The notes: generated by a model not told the origin, from the letters alone. Numbered from the stretch's first letter, positions 18,495 through 27,952 are shown. The stretch is 64,000 nucleotides of DNA from CAZFHA01 sp964518595 (GCA_964518595.1 CAZFHA010000017.1:1-64000), one strand, 5' to 3'. Numbers and translations: made by a program.

Positions 18495-19388
18495 TTAATA
18501 AAAAATCTGCTTCTCTCTGCCTCGCGTCAAAAGGCTTCTAATAAAACCCAACAGTAAATACAAAAGGCAACCTAACCAAAACCCTACTACATTCATCCAA
18601 AAATCATCAATATCACTTTTACCGGTATTAAAAATGTACTGGGTTATTTCAATAGTACCTGCCAGCAGAACAGGAAAAATAAGGATACCAAACCAGCGGA
18701 GTTTTTTGCCATAGATGCAGAGATAAAAGCCCAAAGGGGTAAAAATAAGCAAATTGCCGAAAAATTGAGTAAAAATATCTTCATCAAAATTTCCGGAACG
18801 AATATGAGGCCAATAGATGGCAAAAGCACCTTGAAAAGGGCGGAGATTTATACTCCGGCTACCATCAATATCCGCTTGACGTTGACCAATAAAAAGTAGG
18901 ATAAGCAGTCCCAGATAAACGCTTAATAAAACTACACTGGAAAAATGAAACGCCTGTCTAAAGCTCTGGCGCTTCTCTTGGGTATCGCCTTTCCCAATCG
19001 TAAATAAGCGGGCTAAAATCAGCGTAATGAAACCAATACTCCACACTAGAGTAATCTGAAAGGCTCGTCCATAGTTAAAGATGCCAATGAGGCTATAGCC
19101 CATAGTTAGTCCCTGCACTAAAAAAAAGACTATCGCCAGTACGATGCCAAGAACTTGAGCCATAGCAGCGTTCTTATAACCTTTACCTAAGAGAACAAGG
19201 GTAAGGGTTATAAAGGCCGAAGCTAAGATCAGAGTAATCTCCCTTGTAGGCGAAGCTAGTGATTCAGCAAAATATACAAGGGCAAACAAACAAAGTGCCA
19301 CCGGAAGATAAAGAAAAATATTCAATTCGCGCCGGGGCGGGCTCTGTCTCACCCCAGTTTCGTCAAACACATTCTGGTCTTTTTTCAA
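18495..19388 (-). CDS. VanZ-like family membrane protein
   Basis: This is a 297-aa membrane protein with about eight predicted helices. The C-terminal half carries the VanZ-like signature: NLLIFTPLGFYLC followed by a conserved acidic motif TIEITQYIFNTGKSDIDDF and a final helix. VanZ proteins are linked to teicoplanin resistance in some enterococci, but most family members have no known role. The start is a TTG at 19388 with GAGGA just upstream; no good ATG exists. It follows ribU by 12 bases and should share its FMN-riboswitch-controlled transcript, an unusual pairing. Confidence 0.82.
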   Translation of the reverse strand: MKKDQNVFDETGVRQSPPRRELNIFLYLPVALCLFALVYFAESLASPTREITLILASAFITLTLVLLGKGYKNAAMAQVLGIVLAIVFFLVQGLTMGYSLIGIFNYGRAFQITLVWSIGFITLILARLFTIGKGDTQEKRQSFRQAFHFSSVVLLSVYLGLLILLFIGQRQADIDGSRSINLRPFQGAFAIYWPHIRSGNFDEDIFTQFFGNLLIFTPLGFYLCIYGKKLRWFGILIFPVLLAGTIEITQYIFNTGKSDIDDFWMNVVGFWLGCLLYLLLGFIRSLLTRGREKQIFY

Positions 19389-19400
19389 AAAAGTTCCTCG

Positions 19401-20057
19401 CTATCCTTTTTGTCTCTTAAGTAGAATAGGAGAAATCTTTTGGTAAAGCAAGACCGTTATGATTGATATTATTATTCCTTTAATCAGATTAAATGGTACA
19501 AAAGCAAAAACAATAAGGGTTTTTAAATCTGTCACCAAGGGGTTAACTGCTGTAGTCATCGCCACAATTTCATCCACTGTTGTTCCAAATAAGCGGGCAT
19601 AAAAATCAATCATGAAAAAGTAGTTAAACAGGCTGGTAAAAATAGTCATAGAAATAGTACCAATGGTAAGCCCCCAAATGACACCTTTCGTCGTCTTACT
19701 GCGCTTGTAGATCAACCCGGCAGTTCCGGCAAACAAAGCTCCGGCAATAAAGTTAGCCAATTCGCCTACATAAGCTGATGACGAAGTCGGTAAATGGGCG
19801 ATATTTTTAATTAGTTGAACAATGATCCCACTAACCGGCCCTAAGGCAAAGGAAGCAATTAGGGCAGGAATATCACTAAAATCAAGTTTCAAAAATGGGG
19901 GCATAAAGGGAATACCGGCAATTTCAAAAAACATGAGTACAATTGCAATGGCTGAAAGAATAGCTGTTTGAGCGATTTTCAACGTTCTGATTCGATTGGC
20001 ACCAACCATTTTAACCTCCTGCTTATGGTCTGTTTTTTTGTCATTCAATGGTTCCAT
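19401..20057 (-). CDS. ribU: Riboflavin ECF transporter substrate-specific component RibU
   Basis: This 218-aa membrane protein captures riboflavin for the energy-coupling-factor transporter. It has about six helices after a 35-residue hydrophilic start and the RibU/ECF-S motifs FLKLDFSDIPALIASFALGP and GIIVQLIKNIAHLPTSS. I start at the ATG at 20057 behind GAGGAG. An in-frame upstream start would fall inside the riboswitch terminator. The FMN riboswitch upstream confirms the vitamin assignment. The general EcfA/A'/T module is not in the window and is presumably shared and encoded elsewhere. Confidence 0.95.
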   Translation of the reverse strand: MEPLNDKKTDHKQEVKMVGANRIRTLKIAQTAILSAIAIVLMFFEIAGIPFMPPFLKLDFSDIPALIASFALGPVSGIIVQLIKNIAHLPTSSSAYVGELANFIAGALFAGTAGLIYKRSKTTKGVIWGLTIGTISMTIFTSLFNYFFMIDFYARLFGTTVDEIVAMTTAVNPLVTDLKTLIVFAFVPFNLIKGIIISIITVLLYQKISPILLKRQKG

Positions 20058-20088
20058 ACTGTTCTCCTCTCTTTCCTTTCGAGGGCAT

Positions 20089-20118
20089 AAAAAAAGCTCT
20101 CCCGATCTTCGGAAAAGC
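20089..20118 (-). terminator. Terminator of the FMN riboswitch expression platform
   Basis: On the minus strand GCTTTTCC pairs with GGGAGAGC (arms 20111-20118 and 20096-20103) and is followed by seven T (20089-20095). It sits between the FMN aptamer and the ribU start, as expected for transcriptional attenuation when FMN is bound. Confidence 0.85.
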
Positions 20119-20149
20119 AAAATAACAGAAAATTAGGCCATATCGGCTT

Positions 20150-20268
20150 CACTTCTCCTATCCGGACTATACCGTCGGTACTGGAATCACACCAGTTCAG
20201 CTTGCGCTCGCGGACTTATCAGTTAACCTGAATCACCGCCGGTGGGGAATCACACCCCGCCCCGAAGT
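20150..20268 (-). promoter_or_regulatory. FMN riboswitch (RFN element)
   Basis: Read on the minus strand the region contains the conserved RFN blocks in order: CTTCGGGGCGGGGTGTGATT, CCCCACCGGCGGTGATT, GTCCGCGAGCGC, GGTGTGATTCCAGTACCGAC and GGTATAGTCCGGATAGGAGA. These form the six-stem aptamer that binds flavin mononucleotide. With the downstream terminator it should switch off ribU and the VanZ-like gene when FMN is plentiful. Confidence 0.97.
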
Positions 20269-20278
20269 TTCTTGGATC

Positions 20279-20308
20279 ATTATAGGAATACCAAGCTGAT
20301 TTTGTCAA
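20279..20308 (-). promoter_or_regulatory. Promoter of the riboswitch-ribU-vanZ-like operon
   Basis: On the minus strand a perfect TTGACA (20303-20308) and a perfect TATAAT (20279-20284) are separated by 18 bases. The start falls a few bases before the first helix of the FMN aptamer. Confidence 0.85.
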
Positions 20309-20353
20309 GGGTATAAAGTTAAATCTTTAGACAAAAGACAATTCACCGGAGCA

Positions 20354-21481
20354 CTAGCGCTTGCGTAGTTCATTCTCTGATACTACCAAGTCTCTCCCCC
20401 GCATTTTAGCATAATACAGGCCGTCATCAGCTCGCTTTAATAAAGAATCGTAATTGTCCTCAGCTTTATAGGTCGAAACACCTGCACTCAAGGTAATTTT
20501 AAGCCGGTCACCTTCAGGCGTAGAACTGACCAAGTGACGAATTTCCTCGGCCAAAGCAACAGCCTCAGATAAATTGTATCCATAGAGTGTTACTAAAAAT
20601 TCTTCCCCTCCCCAGCGAGCCACGACCCCATTGTCCTTCACTTCTTCCCGGAGATGCTTTGCTACGGCTTGTAAGATAATATCACCCTGCTGATGTCCAT
20701 AACTATCGTTCACAGTCTTAAAGTGGTCAATATCTAAAAGCAAAATGCTCCAGAAGACTTTATCTTTCTCTGCTTTAGCTTTCTTGAATTGCGCCTCTAT
20801 AAATTCTTCAATATAGAGACGATTTCGTAGTCCGGTCAAACGATCTGTTGTAGCTAAGAATTCTAATTTCTGCTGTTTCTCATCCAAGGCTTTCTCCGCT
20901 GCTTCATGACCATTCTCATAATAAAAGACAATAATTATTAGCATAGACAGTGCCAAAATCAGGTTGGCTAAACTGTAAACAGAAATTCGCTGAAACGCTT
21001 GCAAAAAGAATAGAATCGCCACCGGAACATACACTACCAGACTGAAAAGCAATCCCTTCTTTGTACCCAAAATAGGAAAGGCCATAAGGGATGCACCAAA
21101 AAGCCAGACATAGGAGTAAGTCTCTGCCTTACCTCGAAATACGAAGAGAATAATCATAAAGGTAAACCATAAAAGCATTATCCATCCGGCTTGATTTAAC
21201 CTGCGCTCTGTAGAGAGATTGTGCCCGACATACCACAATAGCAGCATTGAGCCCGCCTCAAGAGCCACCATCCTCCAATCACCGCCGATAATGTTATAAA
21301 TTACATAGCCAAACATCAGGAGCATTAGTGGCCAAGTAGCACTGCGGATAAAACGAGCCCGGCGGTATTCCCGACTCTCCTTCGGAAAAGAATCCAGCGG
21401 CAATGGCAAAAAACGATTAAAACCACTTCGCTCCTTGGTTACTTCTTTCACTACTGGGGGGTCTTTAGTTTCTGCAGACAT
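20354..21481 (-). CDS. Membrane-bound diguanylate cyclase (GGDEF)
   Basis: This 375-aa protein has an N-terminal membrane domain of about five or six helices (residues 45-200), a short coiled linker and a C-terminal GGDEF domain. The active-site motif ARWGGEEFLV is intact, with TDRLTGLRNR, LLDIDHFKTVND and ADDGLYYAKMRGRD. It should make cyclic di-GMP from GTP in response to a membrane signal. The inhibitory RxxD motif upstream of GGEEF is not evident. No EAL or HD-GYP domain is encoded nearby. GGAGG lies 10 bases from the ATG. It appears monocistronic. Confidence 0.93.
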   Translation of the reverse strand: MSAETKDPPVVKEVTKERSGFNRFLPLPLDSFPKESREYRRARFIRSATWPLMLLMFGYVIYNIIGGDWRMVALEAGSMLLLWYVGHNLSTERRLNQAGWIMLLWFTFMIILFVFRGKAETYSYVWLFGASLMAFPILGTKKGLLFSLVVYVPVAILFFLQAFQRISVYSLANLILALSMLIIIVFYYENGHEAAEKALDEKQQKLEFLATTDRLTGLRNRLYIEEFIEAQFKKAKAEKDKVFWSILLLDIDHFKTVNDSYGHQQGDIILQAVAKHLREEVKDNGVVARWGGEEFLVTLYGYNLSEAVALAEEIRHLVSSTPEGDRLKITLSAGVSTYKAEDNYDSLLKRADDGLYYAKMRGRDLVVSENELRKR

Positions 21482-21660
21482 GCCACTGTCTCCTCCATAA
21501 TTTTTTCACCAGTATATCATGTATATAAAAGTATATCAGTAGTAATGGTTAAAGATGCTATCAGATGTCGCCATTAAAATGTTCTCGACCAGCTTTTAGA
21601 TAGAAGAAATGCGATCCTCCAATACCGGATCATAGTCAGGCTACTAAAAAATGTCATTAT

Positions 21661-21696
21661 CGTTTATAGTGGAAAATATATTTTCCACTATAAACG
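21661..21696. repeat. Perfect 36-bp palindrome upstream of the HAD gene
   Basis: From 21661 to 21696 the sequence equals its own reverse complement, with half-site CGTTTATAGTGGAAAATA and centre AATATATT. It ends 23 bases before the start codon of the downstream phosphatase. Such length with no mismatch is beyond a typical operator. It could be a large repressor site, a cruciform or an RNA hairpin covering the leader. Confidence 0.9.
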
Positions 21697-21719
21697 AGCC
21701 AAGAGAGAGGGTAATAACA

Positions 21720-22361
21720 ATGAATACCCATGGTGCAATCTTTGATTTAGATGGAACACTTCTTCATTCACTTCATGTTTGGGAAAAAATTGATTGTTTG
21801 TTTCTGCAGAAACGAAATCTTACAATCCCAAAGGATTATACTAAAATTGTAGCTAACTTAGGTTTTCGTGAGGCAGCCCGTTACACCGTAGAGCGCTTTT
21901 CACTCCAAGATTCACCTGAAGCGGTAATAACGGAATGGAACAATATGGCCAGAAAAGCTTATGCGGAAGAAATCAAACTCAAACCAGGAGTAAAAGAATA
22001 TCTCTTGTTTTTGAAACAAAGGAAAGTACGTTTAGCTGTTGCTACCGCCCTTAATCCTGATAGCATGGAACTTTGTTTAAAGAATAACGGAATCTATCAT
22101 CTCTTTGATAGCTTTACTACCCTCCAAGAAGTAGAGCGCAGCAAAAACTTTCCCGATATTTATCTACTGGCTGCCGAAAAGATAGCTTGTCAGCCACAGC
22201 AGTGTGAAGTATTTGAAGATATTTTGGTGGCAGTTTTAAGCGCTAAAGCTGGTGGATTCAAAGTTTGTGGAGTCTATGACAGTTACTCAGAGCACGAATG
22301 GACAGCAATTCAAGCCAATGCCCATCGCTCAATTCAAAGCTTTGAAGACCTTCTTCCCTGA
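21720..22361 (+). CDS. HAD superfamily phosphatase (beta-phosphoglucomutase-like)
   Basis: This 213-aa protein has the HAD core: AIFDLDGTLLHSLHVW with the nucleophile and acid/base Asp residues, a helical cap of about 70 residues, the Thr/Ser in AVATALNPD, Lys in RSKNFPDIYL and the metal-binding acidic pair in VFEDILVAV. It would hydrolyse a small phosphorylated metabolite such as a sugar phosphate. I start at the ATG at 21720 with GAGAGGG upstream, rather than 69 bases earlier, which would translate the palindrome. It is convergent with the DUF421 gene. Confidence 0.88.
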   Translation: MNTHGAIFDLDGTLLHSLHVWEKIDCLFLQKRNLTIPKDYTKIVANLGFREAARYTVERFSLQDSPEAVITEWNNMARKAYAEEIKLKPGVKEYLLFLKQRKVRLAVATALNPDSMELCLKNNGIYHLFDSFTTLQEVERSKNFPDIYLLAAEKIACQPQQCEVFEDILVAVLSAKAGGFKVCGVYDSYSEHEWTAIQANAHRSIQSFEDLLP

Positions 22362-22416
22362 CTGCATACAAGCTCCCCACTTATAAGTGGCATCACTAAT
22401 GTCCTAATCTCACCCT

Positions 22417-22920
22417 TCACGGTGTAAGGCTACGATCACGATTCTTCTTTTTGCGTTTACTAACAGTCTGATAGTCGTTTGATAGAATGCTTATATTTCC
22501 ATCTACTTCCAGCACAGCTAAATCTACCTCCGTCAGTGAAGCTACACCATGCTCTCTAGCCGCCTCCTCGATCTCATTAACAGAAATGCGTGCTTTAACC
22601 AAGTTACTGTCCAGTACTTTACCTTGATAAATCAGCATGATCGCACTTCCCTGAACAATTCCAGAGAGGGAGGGAAAGCGATACATCAGACGCTTAAGCA
22701 AGAAATTTAGCATAAATAGCGTTGCCGCTGCACAAAGCCCTCCCAATAGCGTTGTGTTCGCTCCAACCATAGCATTTTGAACCGCATTGCTAATCAATAA
22801 AATAAATACCAAGTCGATGATCGAAAGCTGCGCCAGTTCTTTTTTACCAAAGAGGCGAATAGCCACAATGATAAACAAATAGACCATAGCAGAACTAAAA
22901 GCAATTATCAGATACTCCAT
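22417..22920 (-). CDS. DUF421 (YetF-like) membrane protein
   Basis: This 167-aa protein has three predicted N-terminal helices and a soluble C-terminal domain, as in the YetF/DUF421 family. Recognised family stretches are RLFGKKELAQLSIIDLVFIL with SNAVQNAM, and the C-terminal LIYQGKVLDSNL. Relatives are found in sporulating and non-sporulating Firmicutes; their role is not established. It is somewhat short. It follows the threonine aldolase gene by 4 bases with GAGGG before the ATG, so the two are probably co-transcribed. Confidence 0.85.
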   Translation of the reverse strand: MEYLIIAFSSAMVYLFIIVAIRLFGKKELAQLSIIDLVFILLISNAVQNAMVGANTTLLGGLCAAATLFMLNFLLKRLMYRFPSLSGIVQGSAIMLIYQGKVLDSNLVKARISVNEIEEAAREHGVASLTEVDLAVLEVDGNISILSNDYQTVSKRKKKNRDRSLTP

Positions 22921-22924
22921 CTTT

Positions 22925-23959
22925 TTAGCCCTCAGTAATTGCCTCGCACAAAGCCTTAATTTCAGCCTCTTCCGTGGCCCAAGAAGTACAAAAGCGCACT
23001 ACACTATACTCCTGATCCCAAGGCATCCAATAAGAGTAGGCAAATTTTAATTTAAGTTTTTCTAGCAAAGAATTCGGCAAGATAGGAAATTGTTGATTAG
23101 TTCTAGATTCAACCATAAAGGCGTATCCCTGTTCCCTACAAACTTGGGCAAGGGTCGCAGCCTGAGTATTGGCTTTCTTGGCGATCTGCAGATAGAGGTC
23201 ATCAGACCAAAGTGCCAAGAACTGTTGTCCCAGTAAACGTCCTTTTGCTAAAAGACCGCCCTTCTGCTTAATGATATAACGGAAATCAACTTTGAGCCCA
23301 GAATTAGCAATCCAAAGCGCCTCACCAAACAAAGCCCCGGCCTTAGTTCCACCGAAATAGAAGGCATCGCAAAGTTCAGCTAAATCCTTTAACTCCAGAT
23401 CATTACCTTCTGCACCTAAGGCATAGGGCAATCTGGCACCATCCACAAACAAGATCAGTCCATATTGATCGCAAACCTGTCGCATCTGCTGCAATTCTTT
23501 TAAAGAATAGAGAGTTCCTAGCTCTGTTGGCTGGGAAATATACACCATTTTAGGTTGCACTGTATGCTCTCTAGCTTCATCAGCAAGATGCGCTGACAAC
23601 ATTGCAGCCACTTGGTCAGAAGAGATTTTACCCTCTGCTCCAGGAAGGGATAATACTTTATGACCGGTAGCCTCAATGGCACCACTTTCATGGGTAGCAA
23701 TATGACCGCTATCCGCACAAATTACGCCTTGATGAGGACGCAGGGCTGCTGAGATAACTGTTAAGTTTACCTGTGTGCCGCCCACAAGAAAATGAACATC
23801 ACCTTTTTCGCTTTGACAAAGGGTCTTGAAAAGCGCTGCCGCCTCCAGACAGTATTTGTCTTCACCATAACCAGCTGTTTTGACTAGATTCTCTGAGATA
23901 ATTTTTTCTAAAATACTCGGGTGCGCCCCTACGTTGTAATCACATTCAAAACGAATCAT
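22925..23959 (-). CDS. Low-specificity threonine aldolase / beta-eliminating lyase
   Basis: This 344-aa pyridoxal-phosphate enzyme splits L-threonine or L-allo-threonine to glycine and acetaldehyde. The PLP lysine is in FYFGGTKAGALFG. The substrate-pocket Asp and Arg are in LFVDGARLPYAL, and FLVGGTQVNLTVIS and DSGHIATHESGAIE match the family. The length is typical. AGAGG precedes the ATG. The DUF421 gene follows after 4 bases. Other beta-eliminating lyases share the fold, so substrate preference is inferred. Confidence 0.9.
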   Translation of the reverse strand: MIRFECDYNVGAHPSILEKIISENLVKTAGYGEDKYCLEAAALFKTLCQSEKGDVHFLVGGTQVNLTVISAALRPHQGVICADSGHIATHESGAIEATGHKVLSLPGAEGKISSDQVAAMLSAHLADEAREHTVQPKMVYISQPTELGTLYSLKELQQMRQVCDQYGLILFVDGARLPYALGAEGNDLELKDLAELCDAFYFGGTKAGALFGEALWIANSGLKVDFRYIIKQKGGLLAKGRLLGQQFLALWSDDLYLQIAKKANTQAATLAQVCREQGYAFMVESRTNQQFPILPNSLLEKLKLKFAYSYWMPWDQEYSVVRFCTSWATEEAEIKALCEAITEG

Positions 23960-24359
23960 AAACTACCTCTTTATATCTTTATTAATAGTAGAATTACTTG
24001 ATCAGAGCTTCATTCTAAGATAGAAATGCTCAAAAGGCCTATAGAGGCAAGCACTTGATCAAAAATATTATACTCTACGTAAGAATACAATCATACCTCC
24101 CCTGTAGAAAAGAATGCTTCTCATCCTTTCAAGCGAGAGCAGACTTTGAACATAATCTTTCTCCGGCAAGTATTATTTACAAATTAGTCATAAAAATTTA
24201 AAGTTCTTAACAGAAAAATCCGATACTAAACTCGCCAGATATGGTATTATTTTATCTGTAAGTGCAATTCCCCTGGTTAATCTATTTTCCAGGTAAATAT
24301 AAAGTCCTCCAAAACAAGTAAAGTCAAAATCTTCAAGCCAAATCACTAAGGAGCAATTC
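23960..24359. other. 400-base intergenic region between divergent genes
   Basis: This AT-rich spacer separates threonine aldolase from the surface protein. I see a direct repeat ACTTGATCA (near 23997 and 24053) and a short inverted repeat CAGATA/TATCTG around 24237-24262, possibly part of the surface-protein promoter. No credible gene or known RNA was found. Confidence 0.5.
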
Positions 24360-27300
24360 ATGAAAAAAATCAACAAGCAAAAAGGGCTATTAGCTCTTGC
24401 CCTGTGCACGCTATTCCTCATGGGCACATTTTCCTATGGGGTAGGCTTTCTTCAGGCAGCCAGTTTACCCAGCGACGAATCAGTCGCTGATGTTACCACC
24501 CAACAAGAAGCAGATGCTGAATCCCCGGAGGCTACTAATAATTCTGCTCCGGACGAAGAAGATACTACACCAGCTCTGGCCGAGGATAGCTCACAAGAAG
24601 CTGACAACTCCACAGAAGCTGACATCCCATCCTCTTCCCAGCCGGTAGATGCCTCTCAGGCAGAGAGCCAAACTGATTTAGCCACAGTGGAAAGTACCGA
24701 ATCAGAAGCTGAGGGCAATGCCGTAGTGCCTATGGCGCCCATGGCAGCTATGGCTCCGGCTGCTGCCACAATAACCGATGAAATTCTTATTGACGGTACC
24801 TACCTAACTTCGTCTACTAATGGCAGGCAAGAGCTTGATCTGAAAAAACTAAAGGATCAAGGCATCTTAACAGGTACTCTAGTATTTTCCGGTACATATG
24901 CCAACAAAGCCTTTATTAGAATTGTAGATAGTAGTCTAACTGAAACCGGTATATACAATATCTCTCTCGGTGATTATGCCGGAGTTGAAATTCCCACTGA
25001 AACAGGTACACTAAATACCTTTGATACCATCAGTAATCAACAAGGTATTAGTAATCTCATGCCCATCTTTGTTAATACTAGCGTTAATGCTATTATCATT
25101 GACAATAATGGTAGCAAAATCAATCTGCTTCCCCAATCCTATAACATTTCTACCACTACAAGAAATCTTGCCGTGGTTATAAATGGTAGTGAAACAAAAG
25201 TTAATACACTATCTCTTAAAGATATTGCCGTTACAAACTATAATCAAAGTTATTCCGGCAGCTACGTATACCCAGTCTTTATGGGTGTTCAAGGAAGTGC
25301 AACCGTTGATAGCTTTGTTGTTGGAAACGTTGATATTTCTTACGGAAATGCCCAGTTGGGAGGCTTAATTGGTGCTGTCGGTGGGCAGATAAATCATTTC
25401 GATATCGTCGGAAATCTTAATCTAACCGGAACTATCCTAAGCGGTGGTCTCCCCAGTGCCAGCTATACTCCTGGAGTTATACTTGGAGTAAGCAATAACA
25501 CTTCGATTATTAATACTATGACCATTAAAGCTGGTGCTAAGGTTAATTTAAAAGATATTAGTAGCAGCTCTTCCACAAGTGTAGTAATTGGATTCAGCAG
25601 TTATAACGCTGCTCAAAGTGAGGGTAAGCTGATTGCCGAACCTGGTAGTGAAATCAACTTTACCAATTTTAGAAGTACCGATACCTTAACAATACCACTG
25701 GGTGGTGAAGCCAAATATATGGATTTTGGTGGTAACATTTCCATGCGAATTATGAGCAGTAGTACTAACGTAATTATCGGAAAAGGCTACAATACAAGCA
25801 TTACTAACGATATGTTGTTGATCCGCAAAACCGCTAATATTCAACTCTCGAATTCAAACTACGTATCTGTAGCCATTGGCTATGGAGCAAATATCTCAGC
25901 AAGCCCTATGAATAACTTTGTAATTGAGCAAGGTGCTAATCTTGATTTGTCCATTGATAAAACTTACTCCATTAGAGACTACTACACAGTGGACAGTGCT
26001 TTAGGTGGTAACAACTATTCATCACCTAATAAGGTTTTGATCGGTGCTACCTATAATGACGCTACCGGTGGTTACGAAATTATTCCTACTTCTGACCCTG
26101 CCCAACAAACGCAAATCCACCTAACCAATTATAGAAAACTAGTCGGCGCAGTTGGTTCGAGCAACAGTGCAGATCTCTATAGAAAACCTGTTCTGTCTGC
26201 CAATGTCTATGCTGAATATAGTTTAAGTAAACATGAGTTCTTTGGTGCTAATGGATACGTCATCCTCCAGGGCGGAAATTACTTAGCAAAAGAATTGGAA
26301 AGTGGCGAAGTTAACTATATCTCTTTCACTGAATCCCGTACCGGCTCTTACAACTCCTTAAAAAGCGTAGCTCTTAACCAATTTTATGAACCACTACAAC
26401 AAAAGCTCTATCAAGATGATACCTTGGCTAGCAGTTTTTCAGCCAATATCCCAGCCGCCAACTTTGATGGTAGTAAGCCTGAGTATGATTATCTGATGAC
26501 CAGCAGCTTTAACAGTAGCATTTCACCTGCACTCAAGGCCTACTATTATCCTAACCGAGCTTTGTATCTGCGTTTAACAGAACCAGCTCCCAATGGAAAC
26601 ATCCATGTTAATGGCACTTTGGCTATTGAATTTGACCATCAGATTTTTGCCGAAGACCATATCAACCAGGGTAAAGTTATTACAGTTACCCAAAACGGGC
26701 AGCAATTTCCGATTCTCTTAGACGATGCTCACCAAGATCTATACACCTTTGGTAGTAGCTTAGGAGAAGAGCAAGCTAATTTTCTTTACATTCATCTGGA
26801 CAAACTCACAAATAGTCTTGGAGAGCCCTTAACCCCTAATACCCTTACCACCCTTACCTTACCAAGCACCTTTCACCGCTTCTTTGAGGTAGAAAACCCT
26901 CAGCTCTTAACAGAGAGAACAGCCGCACCTTATAGTACAAATTTCACCGTAACAGAGGCCATTTATAATGTAGCTTTTGATCAAGGTGAAAGCCCAGCAG
27001 CTCGTATTTCTGACCAAGCTATACTGCGCGGAGAATCTATTGTTAAACCAGCCGATCCGGTCTGGGAAGAGCATGTTTTTGAAGGCTGGTACGTAATGGT
27101 AGATGGTAGCCCAGTTCTTTGGAACTTTTCTGATCCGGTACTAGCAGATACGACTCTTGTGGCAAGTTGGAAGCTCAAAACTTATACCGTAAGCTATGTG
27201 GTCGATGATAGTTCCACCCAGGTCACACCAGCCAATGCTATAGCTTATGCCAAGGGTGAAACTGTAGTAGTAGATAGCCAGAAACCTACTAAAGCCGGTT

Positions 27301-27851
27301 ACAACTTTATTAGTTGGTTAGCTGATTTTGACGGTAATACCTACGAAGCGGGAAGCACTTTTATCAATCCCGGCCAAAACGTTACCCTAACTGCAACCTG
27401 GGCAAAGATTCCGGCTTATCAAGTAACATATGATTTTGGTGATGGCCGCCCTTCACAGTCTGCCTCTGTCTTACCAGGAGAACTCTTGTCTGAGATAGCC
27501 GCACCAACCCGGTCAGGCTATACGTTCTTGGGTTGGTATCAGGACAGCTTACTCTGGAATTTTGGCATCATGACCATGCCTAATCAGGATATTACACTGA
27601 CAGCGCATTGGGAAACTGAAAAAACAGAACCAACTCCATCGGTTACGCCTACTCCTACTACTGTTACAGAATCCACAGTTACTCCCACCCCCAGCCAAGG
27701 CGCCGTCTTAGGAACTAACCGCGATAGCCTTACTAAAACCGGAGAAAATGATAGTAATCTCTTACTAGCTGCTCTCGCACTAGCTGTTGTTGGTCTGAGT
27801 GCCTTAGGTGGACGTTACGTCTTTCGGAAAAAGACTTCAAAAGAACAATAA
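24360..27851 (+). CDS. Large sortase-type surface protein with InlB B-repeats
   Basis: This 1163-aa secreted protein has a signal peptide (cleaved near FLQAAS), an acidic Ser/Thr-rich spacer to about residue 130, and a long region (140-850) rich in Asn, Ser, Thr and Gly. That region has repeated hydrophobic beta-strand phrases (NNGSKINLLP, GNISMRI) suggesting a beta-helix or adhesin fold. Three InlB/Flg_new-type beta-grasp repeats follow at about 860-1095 (HVFEGWYV, YNFISWLADFDG, YTFLGWYQDS). Then come a Pro/Thr linker and a C-terminal signal: VLGTNR, LTKTGE, a hydrophobic helix and RKK. The motif is a variant of LPXTG. AAGGAG precedes the ATG. Likely an adhesin or cell-wall protein; ligand unknown. 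Confidence 0.88.
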   Translation: MKKINKQKGLLALALCTLFLMGTFSYGVGFLQAASLPSDESVADVTTQQEADAESPEATNNSAPDEEDTTPALAEDSSQEADNSTEADIPSSSQPVDASQAESQTDLATVESTESEAEGNAVVPMAPMAAMAPAAATITDEILIDGTYLTSSTNGRQELDLKKLKDQGILTGTLVFSGTYANKAFIRIVDSSLTETGIYNISLGDYAGVEIPTETGTLNTFDTISNQQGISNLMPIFVNTSVNAIIIDNNGSKINLLPQSYNISTTTRNLAVVINGSETKVNTLSLKDIAVTNYNQSYSGSYVYPVFMGVQGSATVDSFVVGNVDISYGNAQLGGLIGAVGGQINHFDIVGNLNLTGTILSGGLPSASYTPGVILGVSNNTSIINTMTIKAGAKVNLKDISSSSSTSVVIGFSSYNAAQSEGKLIAEPGSEINFTNFRSTDTLTIPLGGEAKYMDFGGNISMRIMSSSTNVIIGKGYNTSITNDMLLIRKTANIQLSNSNYVSVAIGYGANISASPMNNFVIEQGANLDLSIDKTYSIRDYYTVDSALGGNNYSSPNKVLIGATYNDATGGYEIIPTSDPAQQTQIHLTNYRKLVGAVGSSNSADLYRKPVLSANVYAEYSLSKHEFFGANGYVILQGGNYLAKELESGEVNYISFTESRTGSYNSLKSVALNQFYEPLQQKLYQDDTLASSFSANIPAANFDGSKPEYDYLMTSSFNSSISPALKAYYYPNRALYLRLTEPAPNGNIHVNGTLAIEFDHQIFAEDHINQGKVITVTQNGQQFPILLDDAHQDLYTFGSSLGEEQANFLYIHLDKLTNSLGEPLTPNTLTTLTLPSTFHRFFEVENPQLLTERTAAPYSTNFTVTEAIYNVAFDQGESPAARISDQAILRGESIVKPADPVWEEHVFEGWYVMVDGSPVLWNFSDPVLADTTLVASWKLKTYTVSYVVDDSSTQVTPANAIAYAKGETVVVDSQKPTKAGYNFISWLADFDGNTYEAGSTFINPGQNVTLTATWAKIPAYQVTYDFGDGRPSQSASVLPGELLSEIAAPTRSGYTFLGWYQDSLLWNFGIMTMPNQDITLTAHWETEKTEPTPSVTPTPTTVTESTVTPTPSQGAVLGTNRDSLTKTGENDSNLLLAALALAVVGLSALGGRYVFRKKTSKEQ

Positions 27852-27876
27852 ATAATCCCTACTACCTTAAATTAGA

Positions 27877-27918
27877 AAATCCGCCCTGTAGAGCCTGGCT
27901 CTATGAGGCGGATTTTTT
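27877..27918. terminator. Bidirectional terminator between surface protein and ABC operon
   Basis: AAATCCGCC (27877-27885) pairs with GGCGGATTT (27907-27915), with an inner hairpin TAGAGC/GCTCTA. TTTTTT follows on the plus strand and a T-rich stretch on the minus strand, so it can end both converging transcripts. Confidence 0.85.
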
Positions 27919-27952
27919 AGATTACTACAAGACTAATTAGGTGAATGTAGTT

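Noticed and set aside
23960..24359. Small genes in the spacer before the InlB-repeat protein
   Set aside because: Only short reading frames without ribosome binding sites; the longest overlaps the start of the surface protein on the opposite strand.
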